DNA of 64,000 bases from Ceratodon purpureus (lineage: Eukaryota > Streptophyta > Bryopsida > Pseudoditrichales > Ditrichaceae). The notes under the pieces were generated by a model, which was not told where the DNA came from, did no database searches, and saw only the letters and a program-made list of their open reading frames with translations. Below, piece by piece: positions 1-11,077 of this stretch (its first letter is position 1; each line of letters starts with the position of its first letter). The position numbers were made by a program, and so were the translations under genes. The stretch spans positions 34,935,020 to 34,999,019 of the forward strand of contig CM026426.1 of the NCBI GenBank assembly GCA_014871385.1, given 5' to 3'.

Positions 1-156
1 TGATGATCCATTTCCTAAGAAAAAGCATTTTAATAAAGGTTTGCTAGACAAACACGAAGGTAGGATGCTACTCATGGAAACATGGCGTTCATGTATCGAT
101 GAAGATCCGCAGCTTCCCTGGTCTACCAAGATCAGTAAAGCTCTGACAGCCATTAA

Positions 157-895
157 CCCCCCAAGCACAATAAAGTGTACCACAAAGTGCAACATGTGAC
201 CACTAACAAGTGAATTTGAAGTGTGCTGTTTTTGAAGGCTCAAAGCTGATTTTGAGGATTTTGATGTAGTTTTTGAGCATTTTGGTCACTTTCTAAGGTG
301 TCATAAGATATCTCACATACATCTTCATAAAAAGAACATCTTGAATTGAAACTAAATTTGACCACTACTTCTAAATCATAAAAATGAACTTTTCCAAAGT
401 CTTGATTTCTTCATTTGGGGCCCTCTATTGTCTTTAGATGATGTTTTTTTCAATTTAAAAAACAATGTTCGGTGAAAAAAAAGTGACAAAAAGTATCGTG
501 GAAAAGACCTTGTTAAAAAGCATCCTTGCGATACTTTTGGAACCCTAAATCAATCAATGAGTATATGAATTGACTATTTTAGAATACCTCTTAAACATAC
601 GGAGGGCCCCGCAAAATTAAAAGTGATTTTGGACAAAACCCTTAACCATTTTGTTCACTTTTCCAAATGAGGCCATTCACTTTGCCCGAGTTCGACGTCT
701 CCGTTTTCCATTGTAAACTCAATGTCTTCTCCCGCAACTTTGGGAAGTTGAAGAAGAGCAAGTCTACTTTCCGTATCCCAAACTTAATCTTGCATCGATA
801 TAACGTAGATCATATTTTCTCTAGTGTTTACAGAAGGGGCTGAAATTGGGAAATAGTTACGCACTTTTTTGGTACACTTTATTGTGCTTCCCCCC
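157..895. mobile_element. Non-autonomous TIR DNA element, copy 1, inserted in the LINE
   Basis: The terminal inverted repeats share AAGCACAATAAAGTGTACCA on the left and its complement on the right, next to runs of six C. The element is flanked by TTAA on both sides (153-156 and 896-899). Removing the element plus one TTAA restores the LINE frame exactly (…ALTAI-KQTSDS…), which fixes the borders and the 4-bp target duplication. It has no coding capacity. It is homologous end to end with 20427-21166. The left end reads CCCCCC where the right end predicts GGGGGG. Confidence 0.9.
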
Positions 896-1356
896 TTAAG
901 CAAACAAGCGACTCCTTCTCTTACGATAAATCTCAACATTATCAAGCATCATACGACATTGAATTTAAAGACATTCTTGATGCGGAGGAGATTCTCCACG
1001 GAGATTGGAATAATGAAGTCGCCTGTGAACAACTAGCAGCTGCACAGATTAAGCTTCATGAAATCAGGCAAGCACGACTTCAGAAGCGAATTAATAAAAC
1101 CGGAGCACGTTGGACCAAGCTTGTTGACAGGTGCACTAAACCCTTCTTTGAAATTCATAAGGAACGTAAACCCCCAGTCAGAATTAAAGAACTCGTCAGG
1201 AATTATCATGTCATCTCTAATCAGAAGGATCTCAATTCCTATGCAACTGAGTTCTATATCTCGTTATACACTGCGGATCCGTTAGTTGAAACTAATGATG
1301 AAGCTCGTTGTAAATGCTTCACCAATGTACCTCGGGTTGTTTCTAATGAACAAAAC

Positions 1357-2583
1357 TTGTTACTCACTGCTCCTTTCTCTTTAGATGAGATTACCTACGC
1401 AGTTAATCAACTCCCCTCGGATAAAGCCCCCGGGATAGATGCAATTCCTATAGAGTTTTTCCAAAAACTCTGGGAGGGTGTTAGCCTGGATATCTATGCT
1501 TTTGTTATAGAAACTGTCAGCCTCTATCACTTCCCTCCCTCTCTAAACCGAGGACTCATCACTCTTATCCCAAAGTCCGATAGTATAGCTTACTTGACAA
1601 ACTTCCGGCCTAGTACTTTACTTACCTCGTTGTATAAGATTTTGGCCAAGTTATTAGCTTTCAGGAAGTCAAAGTTCTTTGCTCTATGGATTGATCCATC
1701 TCAAAACCGTTTCATGCCCGCGAAACTCATTTTTGATAATCATTTCCTTGCCTTTGAAGCCCTTCAATGGGCACTAGAGAGCAAACAAGATCTAGTAATG
1801 CTCTTACTAGAATTTGAAAAGGCCTATGACCATCTTAGCTAGACATTTTTAGAACAGACTATGTCACAGATGGGCTTCTGCGATCTTTGGATTTCATGGA
1901 TTCGCTGTTTACACTCAACAGCAGAATCTTCGGTCCTGGTCAATGGACATCCTAGAGAACCCTTTCCTTTACAAAGGTCGGTCCGCCAAGGATGTCCACT
2001 GGCGCCCTTTTTATTTCTTATTGCGGCAAACGTTCTACCTCTGATGCTGAAAGACCCTACGTATGGAGTTCAAGGATTGATCTTACCGGATGGTTCTTCA
2101 ACTTGTTCAAGTCAGTTTGCGGACAACACCAACCTGCTCCTCCAAGGAACTCCTGATAATTTAGAGAGAACCATGGTGGTTCTCGATCTCTATTGCGATG
2201 CATCTGATTTGAAGATTAATTGGCCAAAGACCCGAGCCATATGGGCCAGTGACTCTATTCGTCTCTAGCAATGGGGCTTGGAGCTTGGTTTGATCTGGCT
2301 TCAACAAGGTCAATCCACAAAACATCTTGGCTATCTAATCGGATATAAGATACCTCAAGAAGACATCGACAACACAATGGTCATCAAAGTCAGAGTGGGT
2401 ATCAAACGATGGAGCACTCATCTCCTCTCCTTGGCAGGAAGAATTCTTGTAGTTAACCAGGTTATTCTCGGTTCCATTTGGTACATGGCTGCTTGCGCCA
2501 CTACGTCTGCATCAGCAATTTCGAAAGTCACTGCTTTAATTTGGGACTACACATGGAGCGGGCGCTCTGAGCACAAGACTTGA
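1357..2583 (+). pseudogene. LINE reverse transcriptase domain
   Basis: This is the core RT domain of the LINE. It covers the KAPGIDAIP motif, the LIPK/FRP motif (NFRPSTLLTSLYKI), the AYDH box near 1825, the QGCPLAP box and FADN. The Asp-to-Asn change in the last box (GAC to AAC) is a G-to-A transition that should abolish polymerase activity. In-frame stops occur at 1840 (TAG, where related RTs have Trp in AYDxxxW), 2266 (TAG) and 2581 (TGA). The reading frame is otherwise undisturbed. Confidence 0.88.
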
Positions 2584-4508
2584 GCATGTATCAGATGGGC
2601 AGCTGCAATACTTCCGATCCAACAGGGTGGTATGCAAGTCCTGGACCCGGCTATCCAAATCCAAGGACTTCTTGCAAAACCTCTCATTCGAGATATGCAG
2701 CCAGGGGAGGAGCCTTGGAAAGTGTTCATTCATTTCCGTTTGGACCATATCTCCTTCAAAAGAATCGGTCAATGGCCTGACCATATGAATTGGATCATGC
2801 ATCCAATCAAACAACTCAAGTTCTCTGGCTCGGCTCATTAGCACGGAGTTCTCAATAGCTGGTGCTCAATTCAACCGAGTCTTGAACAGATCCCCCCCCC
2901 AACGTCCGCAGAAGTATTGAGAGAATTGCTTTTTGGAAATCGATTCATTGTTTCTGATCAAGGTGTTCAGTGGGGGATAGAACTAGGTTCGCTTTTCTCG
3001 GCCTGGGCCAAAAACGGACTCACAAAATAGGCGACTTTTGGAATGAAGATACTCAGGACTAGATGTCTAGTGAGGATATTCGTCACACGACTAACTCACG
3101 GCTCGCTACAGTAGATCGACAATGCACCTCTTTGATTGCCAGCATTCCCTAGGTTCCAACCTCACGCTACATAGCTTCACTCCAATCTTGGATTTCAGAG
3201 AAGCTTGATGGTAAATTCAAATGGGTATACCACAAACAGGTACGAACTTCAAGGCAAATTATTTGCTCATATTTACAAGGTTACCGACAGCCATCTACTC
3301 ACATTACATTACCTAATGAAGTGAAGCTGCCTTGGAGACTTTACTAGGAGGTTCGAGTTGCGGTCCGGGAAGGATTATTAAGGGATTTTAAGGATTTCAA
3401 TCCCCCCAATAAACCTCCACCAGAGCATTTCCTTTGGTTAATTGGTAACAATTTTCTAGTGGATCACCCTTGGGATCCAAAGCAATGGCTTTGAAAACCT
3501 TGTTTCAAAAGCCCAGCTTTACCTTTTTTCAACTACACAGTTCAAAAAGGGTATAAGCTAGGACTTCACATTAAACAGGAAGAATTATGGCTTACTTCAG
3601 AACTTCTTGCTAGAGGCTTTATGTATGACCACTGTGCCCAATTCTATCGCAGAATATGGCATGATTCGAAACAACGTAAAGTCTCAGCGATGAATTGGTT
3701 AGCCCTTGTTGGGGGACTTCCAACTGGCAAATGGCGTATTCGAATTAGTGGTGACAGTTTTTGCCGTCTCTGTAATCTGGATATTCAAGACACAATTCAA
3801 CACTCATTAGTGGACTGCCAACATCTGAGCATTGCATGGACAAGGTTTCTAGCCTTACGGGAAACTTACACTCTCGGCCCTTATTGTCGGGACTAGCCTG
3901 AAGCCCTCACTGGTCTAATGGAAGGTCCGGCTGATAAGCCCAAATATACGCCTATCCCATGGAGTTCCTCTGGTAAAACGAAAGTGGACTTAAACACTCC
4001 TTGGGATCTGCTTAGATCGAGCCTCCTCTGGTACCTTTGGTGTCAAAAATGTGGTTTCGAATTGGGACACAAATCCTTTCATGTGGGTGCGGCCATTTAT
4101 CATGCTTGGCGCTCCACTGTCCTCTTCGGCATGGAGGCTTACGATGATATTTTCCGTCATCACAGATCTTAGGAGGTTTGCTTGGAAAAACGTCAAGTAT
4201 TCCTATCAATCTGGACTAAAGATCTTATATTCTCTAAGATGGACGGGGACAGATTAAAATGGAATTTCGTCCCCCCGGCAATCCTTCTACCTCAGGGCAT
4301 GGCTACTCACACAGCGGAGACTCTACCTCCTGACATTCAGCTGGACTCAGACGATGATCCATTCAGTGGCCAAACCCCTCAGGCTGATGCAGACCTTCAA
4401 GCAGGCATTGACTCATTCTTCGCAATCGCAAAGAACTCAATAGCCATATATCGATCAACGGCCTCCCATAAACCAGCCCAAAAGATGCCTCCAGTGCCAC
4501 CTTTTTGA

Positions 4509-5885
4509 ACATAGCTATATGATCATGAAGCAGGACCCTCGCATTGGGGGAACTCTTCAGTTCATCCAAAGAAGCACCCCCCTCGGACCCTCAAGCCGAG
4601 GAACTTACGCATCCACAGCCTTCGCCTTTGGATAGTGTTCCCCGACAGAGGACTTCATCAAAATCACTTCAGCAACCCATCGTGGCATCCGGGTAGGGAG
4701 TCCCTTTTAACTCCGAGGGACTAAGTCCCACGCAACTACAGGACTTACACAGACCTACTTCCCCATTATCTCTGTCCCAGATTAAAGATTTTCAGAAATC
4801 TCTTCCTAAGAGGTTCAGTCCACTTCACTTCTACAAACCAGGTAATATTAGGGATCACCCTGAACCCCATCCAAGCACTTTTGAAGAGCAGGAGGAGGTT
4901 TGGAGATTGATGGAGTCTAGAAGAATTTTCTATTCTGACTTCAACATTCTCTCTCCCCCCCCCCCCCCCCGCATTTCGCTTCTCCACAACCGCAAGGCTA
5001 CATCACGGAGGAGGAGGACTGTTTAGTTTCAGCTAATGTTCAAACTTCTCACCGGTCGTCACCAACAGTACAAGCAGCCAACAACTTGGATCCATGGGAT
5101 ACTCTTGCAGCGGAGCACCTACAAGGACAATCTTGTACCCCACCTAGATCGTCTACGACTCGGTTCACTAAGGCGTCTCATTTTGAACGGCCTCCATCAC
5201 AACCTCAGGAGATTGACAAACATTTTGTTCCCTCCCCGATGAGCCCCTCTCATCAGCTCAACAGCGAAACCCTACCACAACGGTTTAGCCCTCTCCACTT
5301 CTACAAACTAGGAGCACTTGGGGATCATCCAGAGCCTCAACCTTGCACTTTTGAGGAAGAAGAAGAAGTTTGGAGATTTATGGAATCAAAAGGAATTTTT
5401 TATTCTGATTTCAACAATTTCTCCCCACCCATTTTTGACTACCCGCAGCCTCAAGGATACATTACTGATGAAGATGACCAAGGGATGGTACATGAGGCAT
5501 TGGCTGCACATCATCAACCCCCCTTTAGCAACACACAAGACACCCCTAATCATCAGCAAAGACACAACGGTCTAGAGCTATTGCTTCGTGAAATTGCAAC
5601 GACAACCTCCGCTGGGAACAGATACACCTAAATTCCTCATCAACGCGGAAGAACTGCTCTTCATTATTGGAACATCTTGAAGCTGATGGCCATATGGGAC
5701 GCTGATTTTTGATGATGGTACAACCATTACTCTAGCTAATGATTGGTTTTGCCAACTTAATGGCTGACCTATAATTCATTTCAGCTTAACCATTTAATCT
5801 TAGATGGGTCCCATAATGACACATGTAACTCCAAGAGACCTCATTAATGAATCCATACATATCCCGAATCACCTCACAGTAAAAT
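4509..5885 (+). other. Proline-rich open stretches with an internal direct duplication, 3' of the LINE RT
   Basis: Two stretches about 470 bp apart encode related sequence. One lies near 4800-5010 (RFSPLHFYKPGNIRDHPEP, then EEVWRLMESRRIFYSDFN). The other lies near 5275-5480 (RFSPLHFYKLGALGDHPEP, then EEVWRFMESKGIFYSDFN, then PQPQGYITDEDD). An open frame runs 5086-5631. A run of about 16 C lies near 4953-4970. I recognise no domain. The position between the LINE RT and the LINE-like 3' end suggests it belongs to the same element, but a separate gene fragment is possible. Confidence 0.5.
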
Positions 5886-5886
5886 T

Positions 5887-7090
5887 ATGGGGGACCCTTT
5901 CATTAGTCTGATTTTTCAATCATACCATGATCTGCATGTGATCCAGATTGACCTTCACCAGCTTCTCCTCGACCAAATTCAACCAACTGCATCAGATACT
6001 CTGTTCTTTGTATTGGTGTCTTTGCAGGTTCAAGACTCCTTGTCGACTGATCAGACTTTTCAAGTGCTCCTTGTTGAAGAGAAGATGAAGAGAAGACTGC
6101 CTCTAGACTGGACGGGTGGAAACCCGACGGTGAAGGGTGCTTTACTTGGATGGCTTGCCTGCATCTATTGGAGGCAGGAGCCCCAGGCTCACAAGTACCC
6201 CGAACTTCCAGCTCTTGGAAAGCTCATTGCAAGTGCCGATAAGGATAGTTGGTCAGACGAATGCTACGAAGAGATTCAACGACTCGGTAAGGTTGCTAAT
6301 ATCTCTTTCGCGGAGTACTCTCGAAGTTTGCCCCGGAATGCTGGTCGAGTGGGATGTTCTTTGGCATTGCTGATCATTTTCGACTCCGATGATAGCGGTG
6401 ACGAACACACACATCGCAAGAACCTTACAACCTCAGTAGTCGATTACCTCCCCAAAGGAACCGCTTGCAACTTCAACGAAGAATTGTGCATGTGCATCTA
6501 ATGCAAGACCAGACAAAGCTCCATTCACATACGAGGGGGATGAAGACGAATCAGCCTCAGATGAAACGACGGTTTCTTAATTTTGGTGCTACATCTGATG
6601 TGCTTAGCCTTATTGGGCACGATCTTCCTGTTTCCTTCCCGTCATCAACTCCTCGGATCAGTTTCTCTTCAATTTCCTTCATGGCAATCTACGGTTTCTT
6701 CGCCGACTACAAGGAGTACGGCATTTGGTTCTTTGGTTAGGATCTAGTTGTTTTCTTTCTGTTTTCCCAGTACTCTTGCGAGACTCAGTTTTCAGTTCAT
6801 ACTGAATTCCTCTTTTAGAATTCTGGCCTTCCATTGGGACTTCGGCTTTTAGTCCAGGTTCTCCTTAGCTGTAGGTTAGGATGGTTGCTCCACTTTTCTT
6901 TTTACTGATCTCTCCCGAGATTTACTCTCCCCAGATGTTGTTTCATCCCTTTCGATCTTCAGGATTCATTTTCATCCTTTGGATGGTTTCCGGCGGGTTT
7001 CCTGGCCTCGGCGGGTTTTGCGGCCTCGGCTGGTTTCCCTGCCTCCCGACCTTTTGTGGTCTTGTGTTACTTTTTCCGGTGGGGAATTGA
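5887..7090 (+). mobile_element. 3' module of the LINE with a conserved downstream ORF
   Basis: The open frame 5887-6501 contains, from about 6085, a block with LDWTGGNP, KGALLGWLACIYW, PELPALGKLIAS and SDECYEEIQRLG. This matches the minus-strand protein at 54208-55092 (DWTSGNP, KAALLGWM, PDLPALGHLITS, SEACYEEIIQLG). Both copies also share the 3' terminus CCGGTGGGGAATT(G/A)AA, here ending at 7090. I take this as the 3' end of the LINE family. A separate element directly downstream of the LINE cannot be excluded. The T-rich stretch 6740-7080 is non-coding as far as I can see. Confidence 0.6.
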
Positions 7091-7165
7091 ATGACGCGGT
7101 ACTTAGCTGCTATGTCTTTGGGGTAGTAAGCCAAGGGTACTAGGTTCGATTCTCGGTGGAGACGT
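7091..7165 (+). other. tRNA-like sequence with a B-box at the LINE 3' border
   Basis: GGTTCGATTCT at 7143-7153 matches the RNA polymerase III B-box. A weak A-box-like stretch (TTAGCTGCTATG) lies about 35 bases upstream. I could not fold a full tRNA cloverleaf, so this may be a decayed tRNA or SINE. The LINE 3' end stops just before it. The homologous element at 53651-55090 also stops just before a B-box sequence. Confidence 0.35.
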
Positions 7166-7410
7166 AGGCCGTCAGGCTGCCCGATAGTGGTTCAAAACTT
7201 AAGCACACGCCCGAGCTTTTTGGCCTCGCGGGCTTTTGGCGAAAGCCCGGGAGGCCAAGCGCCGCGGGCGATTCCGTGGCTGGAGGTCCCTTGGATTGAA
7301 TTATAAAAAATTCCAAAGTGCGTTGCCAACATCGCCAAAGGGCCGGAGTCTGGCAACAGCAAAGTGAAGTGGAAGAGAAGAGGAGAGAAGGTCCGTGGTC
7401 TGTACGCTCC

Positions 7411-7419
7411 AAACCCTAA
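7411..7419 (+). promoter_or_regulatory. Telo-box AAACCCTAA, upstream copy
   Basis: This motif is common in promoters of plant translation and growth genes. This is the copy in the first duplicated unit; a TATA-like TTATAAAA lies about 110 bp upstream. Confidence 0.5.
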
Positions 7420-7737
7420 TCGCCATAGCCAGGGAGAGAAGAGGAGAGGAGTTAGCGTAACGGCGATGGCAGGGGAGGAGAGGCGGTGAGAGGAGGGAGG
7501 GGAAGTGGGAAGAGGAGGGATGGAGATGGAGGGGAGGGCGAGCTTTTTGGCCTCGCGGGCTTTTGGCGAAAGCCCGGGAGGCCAAGCGCCGCGGGCGATT
7601 CCGTGGCTGGAGGTCCCTTGGATTGAATTATAAAAAATTCCAAAGTGCGTTGCCAACATCGCCAAAGGGCCGGAGTCTGGCAACAGCAAAGTGAAGTGGA
7701 AGAGAAGAGGAGAGAAGGTCCGTGGTCTGTACGCTCC

Positions 7738-7746
7738 AAACCCTAA
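7738..7746 (+). promoter_or_regulatory. Telo-box AAACCCTAA, proximal copy
   Basis: This is the same motif in the second unit, about 100 bp before the F-box/LRR start codon, with TTATAAAA near 7629-7636. Confidence 0.5.
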
Positions 7747-7846
7747 TCGCCATAGCCAGGGAGAGAAGAGGAGAGGAGTTAGCGTAGCGGCGATGGCAGG
7801 GGAGGAGAGGCGGTGAGAGGAGGGAGGGGAAGTGGGAAGAGGAGGG

Positions 7847-9547
7847 ATGGAGATGGAGGGGAGGGCGATGAATGGCGGGGGCACGGGGCTGGCGAGCTTG
7901 CCGGTGGAGGTTTTGGTGCGGGTGCTGGCGCCGTTGCAGCGGCAGGACTGGGCGCGGGCGGCGCAGGCGTGCACGGTGCTGCGCGCGGCGTGCATAAGCG
8001 TGCTCGGGACGGTGACGTCGCTCGATCTGAAGAATGCGGGGGCGTCGTTGGACGACGAGTGCTTTGCGCTTCTGGCGACCAGGGTAGGCAACAGGCTGCG
8101 GCGTCTGGAGTTGGATTGTTGGCACTTGAGCGATGGAGCGCTCGCGAATGTGCCGGAGGGGCTGGAGGAGTTGGCTCTGTGCGGGTGTGATCATCATAGC
8201 GATGAGATGCTGGCGAATGTAGCGCGCCGGACGCATGCTACTTTGTGGCGGTTCGCGTGGTCGGGGTTTGGGGGTAGGGTTACTGCGGCAGGGTTCCAGG
8301 AAATTGCTCTTAAGTGCAGGAATATTACATCGTTTATGATTGACGCCGGGCCTGGTATGGATGTGAATTCTGTAGTCTGCGCAGTTGCTAGTAATTGTCC
8401 GGCGCTGTCGGAGCTCAGTGCTTATGATCTCACTACGAAGACATTTTTCCACATTTTTAGTTGTAAAGTGAGATTGAAGAGGTTGCGGCATAAGCGTCGG
8501 GTTGGTGGAGCGTTACCTGTTACGGACTCCACCCTTTCCCTGCTCATCAGGATGTGTCCCTTACTGGAGGAGCTTCACCTGGTGGATAAGACGGATGTTG
8601 ACGACACAGGGAATGTAACGGATAGTGGTCTGCTCGCTCTAACTGAGAGGTCTTCTACCCTTCGCACATTGAAGTTGAAGTTGGCATCCTCAAGCTCGGC
8701 TGAACATTGCTCAGAAGTAGCTGTTATGGAATTGGCTAGCAGTTGCAAACATCTGACGCATGTGGAGCTGAGCAACTTCAAAAAGTTGAGCGATCCGCCG
8801 GTTTATGAGCTTATTCAAAGGTGTCCGAAGCTGGTAGATCTGACCTTGGATGGTACTCCAATAACCGATGCCTCACTGGACCTATTGGCTTTGCACTCCA
8901 GGTTTCTACGCTGCATTTCAATTAAGGGCTGTAAGAAGCTCAGTGAAGCGGGACTCAAAGCGTTAGGTCAGTGTGGTATACTGGAGTCTGTAAATGCCGG
9001 GCAAGCTTCAGGTGTTACTGATGCTGCATTGATCGCCATATGTGAGGGCAACCCGGGGTTGAAGTCATTGGTGCTTAGTCACGGAAGTCTTTCTGACGCT
9101 TCCCTGCAGTCTGTTGCTATGTGCACTCATATGGAGGAATTGGCACTGCATGGTTGCTCTCGCATCAGCAATTCTGGCCTGAGTCTGATTGCCATGGGTT
9201 GCGTACACCTGCGTTTCATATCACTCAGTTATTGCGACCATATCTCGGACTCGGGGGTAATTTCATTGGCGATAGGGTGCCCCCGCCTCGTCAAGGTGCG
9301 CCTCGATGGATGTCGTCTCCTTTCGAACCCCTCAGTACGTGCCCTCTGTCAATACTGCCCTAAGCTACGTCACCTGAGTTTGCAATATTGTGTCAAGTTG
9401 TCTGATAATGTGTTTCAGCACTTGCTCGCCGCCCCTTCCCTTCGGTTCGTGGACTTGGGCAGGGCCAAATTTACCGCTGATGGAATCACGAGCTACCAGC
9501 AGCAAAAACCATTGGTGGAGTTGTATATAAATGGAGTGCTTGGATAG
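7847..9547 (+). CDS. F-box/LRR-repeat protein
   Basis: The product is a 566-residue intronless protein. Residues ~16-52 form an F-box (LASLPVEVLVRVLAPL…ARAAQACTVLRAA), which in this family binds SKP1 of SCF ubiquitin ligases. The rest is a series of AMN1-type cysteine-containing leucine-rich repeats, for example CPKLVDLTLDGTPITDASLD and CVHLRFISLSYCDHISDSG, which would bind the substrate. I chose the start as the first ATG after an in-frame TGA at 7814; a second in-frame ATG follows two codons on and another at 7868. The stop is TAG. The 5' leader was recently duplicated in tandem. The substrate cannot be told from sequence. The intact frame and ordinary codon use suggest an active gene. Confidence 0.93.
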   Translation: MEMEGRAMNGGGTGLASLPVEVLVRVLAPLQRQDWARAAQACTVLRAACISVLGTVTSLDLKNAGASLDDECFALLATRVGNRLRRLELDCWHLSDGALANVPEGLEELALCGCDHHSDEMLANVARRTHATLWRFAWSGFGGRVTAAGFQEIALKCRNITSFMIDAGPGMDVNSVVCAVASNCPALSELSAYDLTTKTFFHIFSCKVRLKRLRHKRRVGGALPVTDSTLSLLIRMCPLLEELHLVDKTDVDDTGNVTDSGLLALTERSSTLRTLKLKLASSSSAEHCSEVAVMELASSCKHLTHVELSNFKKLSDPPVYELIQRCPKLVDLTLDGTPITDASLDLLALHSRFLRCISIKGCKKLSEAGLKALGQCGILESVNAGQASGVTDAALIAICEGNPGLKSLVLSHGSLSDASLQSVAMCTHMEELALHGCSRISNSGLSLIAMGCVHLRFISLSYCDHISDSGVISLAIGCPRLVKVRLDGCRLLSNPSVRALCQYCPKLRHLSLQYCVKLSDNVFQHLLAAPSLRFVDLGRAKFTADGITSYQQQKPLVELYINGVLG

Positions 9548-11077
9548 CATTCTCGTCTGGAGATCACATTGGGAAGCTGAAGATTACATACAACTCGTTG
9601 TTCAAAGGCAATACCTCCTGTATCATACGAAGCAATTTCTTTCATTTTTTCCCAGCAGCTTCTCGCATTGCACATTTACCATATTCAAGTTTGTTCACTG
9701 ACCTCGGGCCTCCTCCGAAAGGGTCCCTTCATATCTGTTCATCTGAAATGTACTGGAAACAGACACATTACGATGATGGGATGGTTGGTATTAGGTAGAA
9801 ATTCCTTCATTCTTGTAAATACTTTTTTCTAGGATATAAATTTCGACTCTAGTTTTATTAAAGCTTCTGACAAACGGACTCATTCAGTCTGTAAAGGACA
9901 ACTGTTTCCTCCCCTTAAATTGTAAAGCAGACTGGCTTAACATCCCCGAGCAACACGAAGTTGTTGCTTGACGGGACAATACGGAGATGGACAGTGTAGT
10001 GAGGACTTGCTTCTCATGTTAAGAACTGATACATCTTAGCATTTATCGTCTTGTGCCTGGACTCTTGAGTTCCAGATGTCTGGACTTGACATTTTCCAAG
10101 TGGGGAGAGTTTTCAAGTGCTGTATTCATGGTGAGTTTTCTTGCAATTGAAGTTTCTTGTTAGACTACACCATTTGCATGCAACATGTTCTTCAAATCGA
10201 AATGTACACACCACTTGAATGTGATTCTCGCTTTGATTCGAAGGTTCTCCCTTTGGGGATTTAGCTTTTGTAGAAATCATCAAAACCATTTTTGATTGTT
10301 ATTGAATACAGGATTGAAACACGGGATTGAAACACCTAGCTCAGAGTCTAGGTCCAACTTTAGAAGTTTGAGGACGATCAAGGACTTTCAACAGTATGCA
10401 ATAATGTATAGGCCCTATTACCAACCAAGCTCCCATTGCCAACGAGAAGACTTTCTCACATCGGTGTAGCTTTTTCAGCCAACAGAAATTTAAGAAATTG
10501 TTGGACGAAGAAGATTTATGCAAGCCTTCACAACTTCCGTTTGAAAATGTAAACAATTTTCTCTACGGCGTATTGCAATTTATAATTTAGAATTTATTGT
10601 AAATTTATAAAATATATTGTATATTTATAAATATATATTAAATCCACCAAAATTTAGAATTTTACTTTTTTGAAATTGAAATTGAATTTTGACTGAGTGT
10701 GTTAATAGATACTGCTTACACTTAGACTGTTTAGTAAAAGGACGAATAAAGAAATGAATTTGATAAATGTTGTACACCAATTGAGGGATAAATCCAACTT
10801 GGTAAAATGACTCCTCTGCGGATTGATTTTTCACGATGCCCTCAGATCTCGACCAGTATGGACCAAATAGTAGAATATAACTCAATACACAGATGCCGGA
10901 GAAGATCGCCAAACATGAAAAGAAATGTAGAAAATTTGGTCACGTGCAATTTGACAGCAGTAAGTGCTTCTCTTTATCTGAAATTGTAGCCTTGTATTAC
11001 CTTTGATGACGAAAATATTATCCCATAACCATTCACTAGCCTTTCTGGGAAAAAGCATACACAGACTAGCGCGCAAT
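9548..11077. other. Intergenic: 3' flanks of the F-box/LRR and eL8 genes
   Basis: The two genes converge here. I see AT-rich 3' UTR-like sequence and no convincing gene. AT stretches at 10565-10650 lack clear repeat structure. Confidence 0.6.

Larger units (their letters stand above)
1..4508 (+). mobile_element. LINE (L1-like) ORF2, endonuclease-RT linker to C-terminal tail, decayed
   Basis: This is non-LTR retrotransposon ORF2; the endonuclease domain would lie before position 1. Bases 2-156 read as the linker before the RT. After a 739-bp insertion the same frame continues at 896. RT landmarks in order are SDKAPGIDAIPIEFFQKLW near 1417-1475, GLITLIPKSDS near 1548, RQGCPLAPF near 1984 and the catalytic box as FADN at 2116-2127, where FADD is expected, so the RT is probably dead. 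A zinc-binding C-terminal motif (C-x2-C...H...C) lies at 3760-3830. The frame is open over about 3.6 kb after the insertion, apart from about ten in-frame stops (mostly TAG) and one frameshift in an A-run near 3025. Few indels but many C-to-T type stops suggests decay by deamination under methylation. Confidence 0.9.
7212..7868. repeat. 327-bp tandem duplication of the F-box/LRR gene leader
   Basis: 7212-7541 and 7539-7868 are identical except for one base I can see (agcgtaacgg against agcgtagcgg). The period is 327 bp and the overlap at the joint is CGA. The unit holds a TATA-like TTATAAAA, a telo-box and the gene's first ATG codons. The first copy therefore carries a decoy start at 7520 whose frame closes at a TAA near 7632. 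Confidence 0.95.

Noticed and set aside
7192-8491. Long minus-strand frames over the F-box/LRR leader
   Set aside because: They are antisense shadows of the GC-rich gene and its 327-bp duplication; the repeated protein sequence comes from the DNA duplication.
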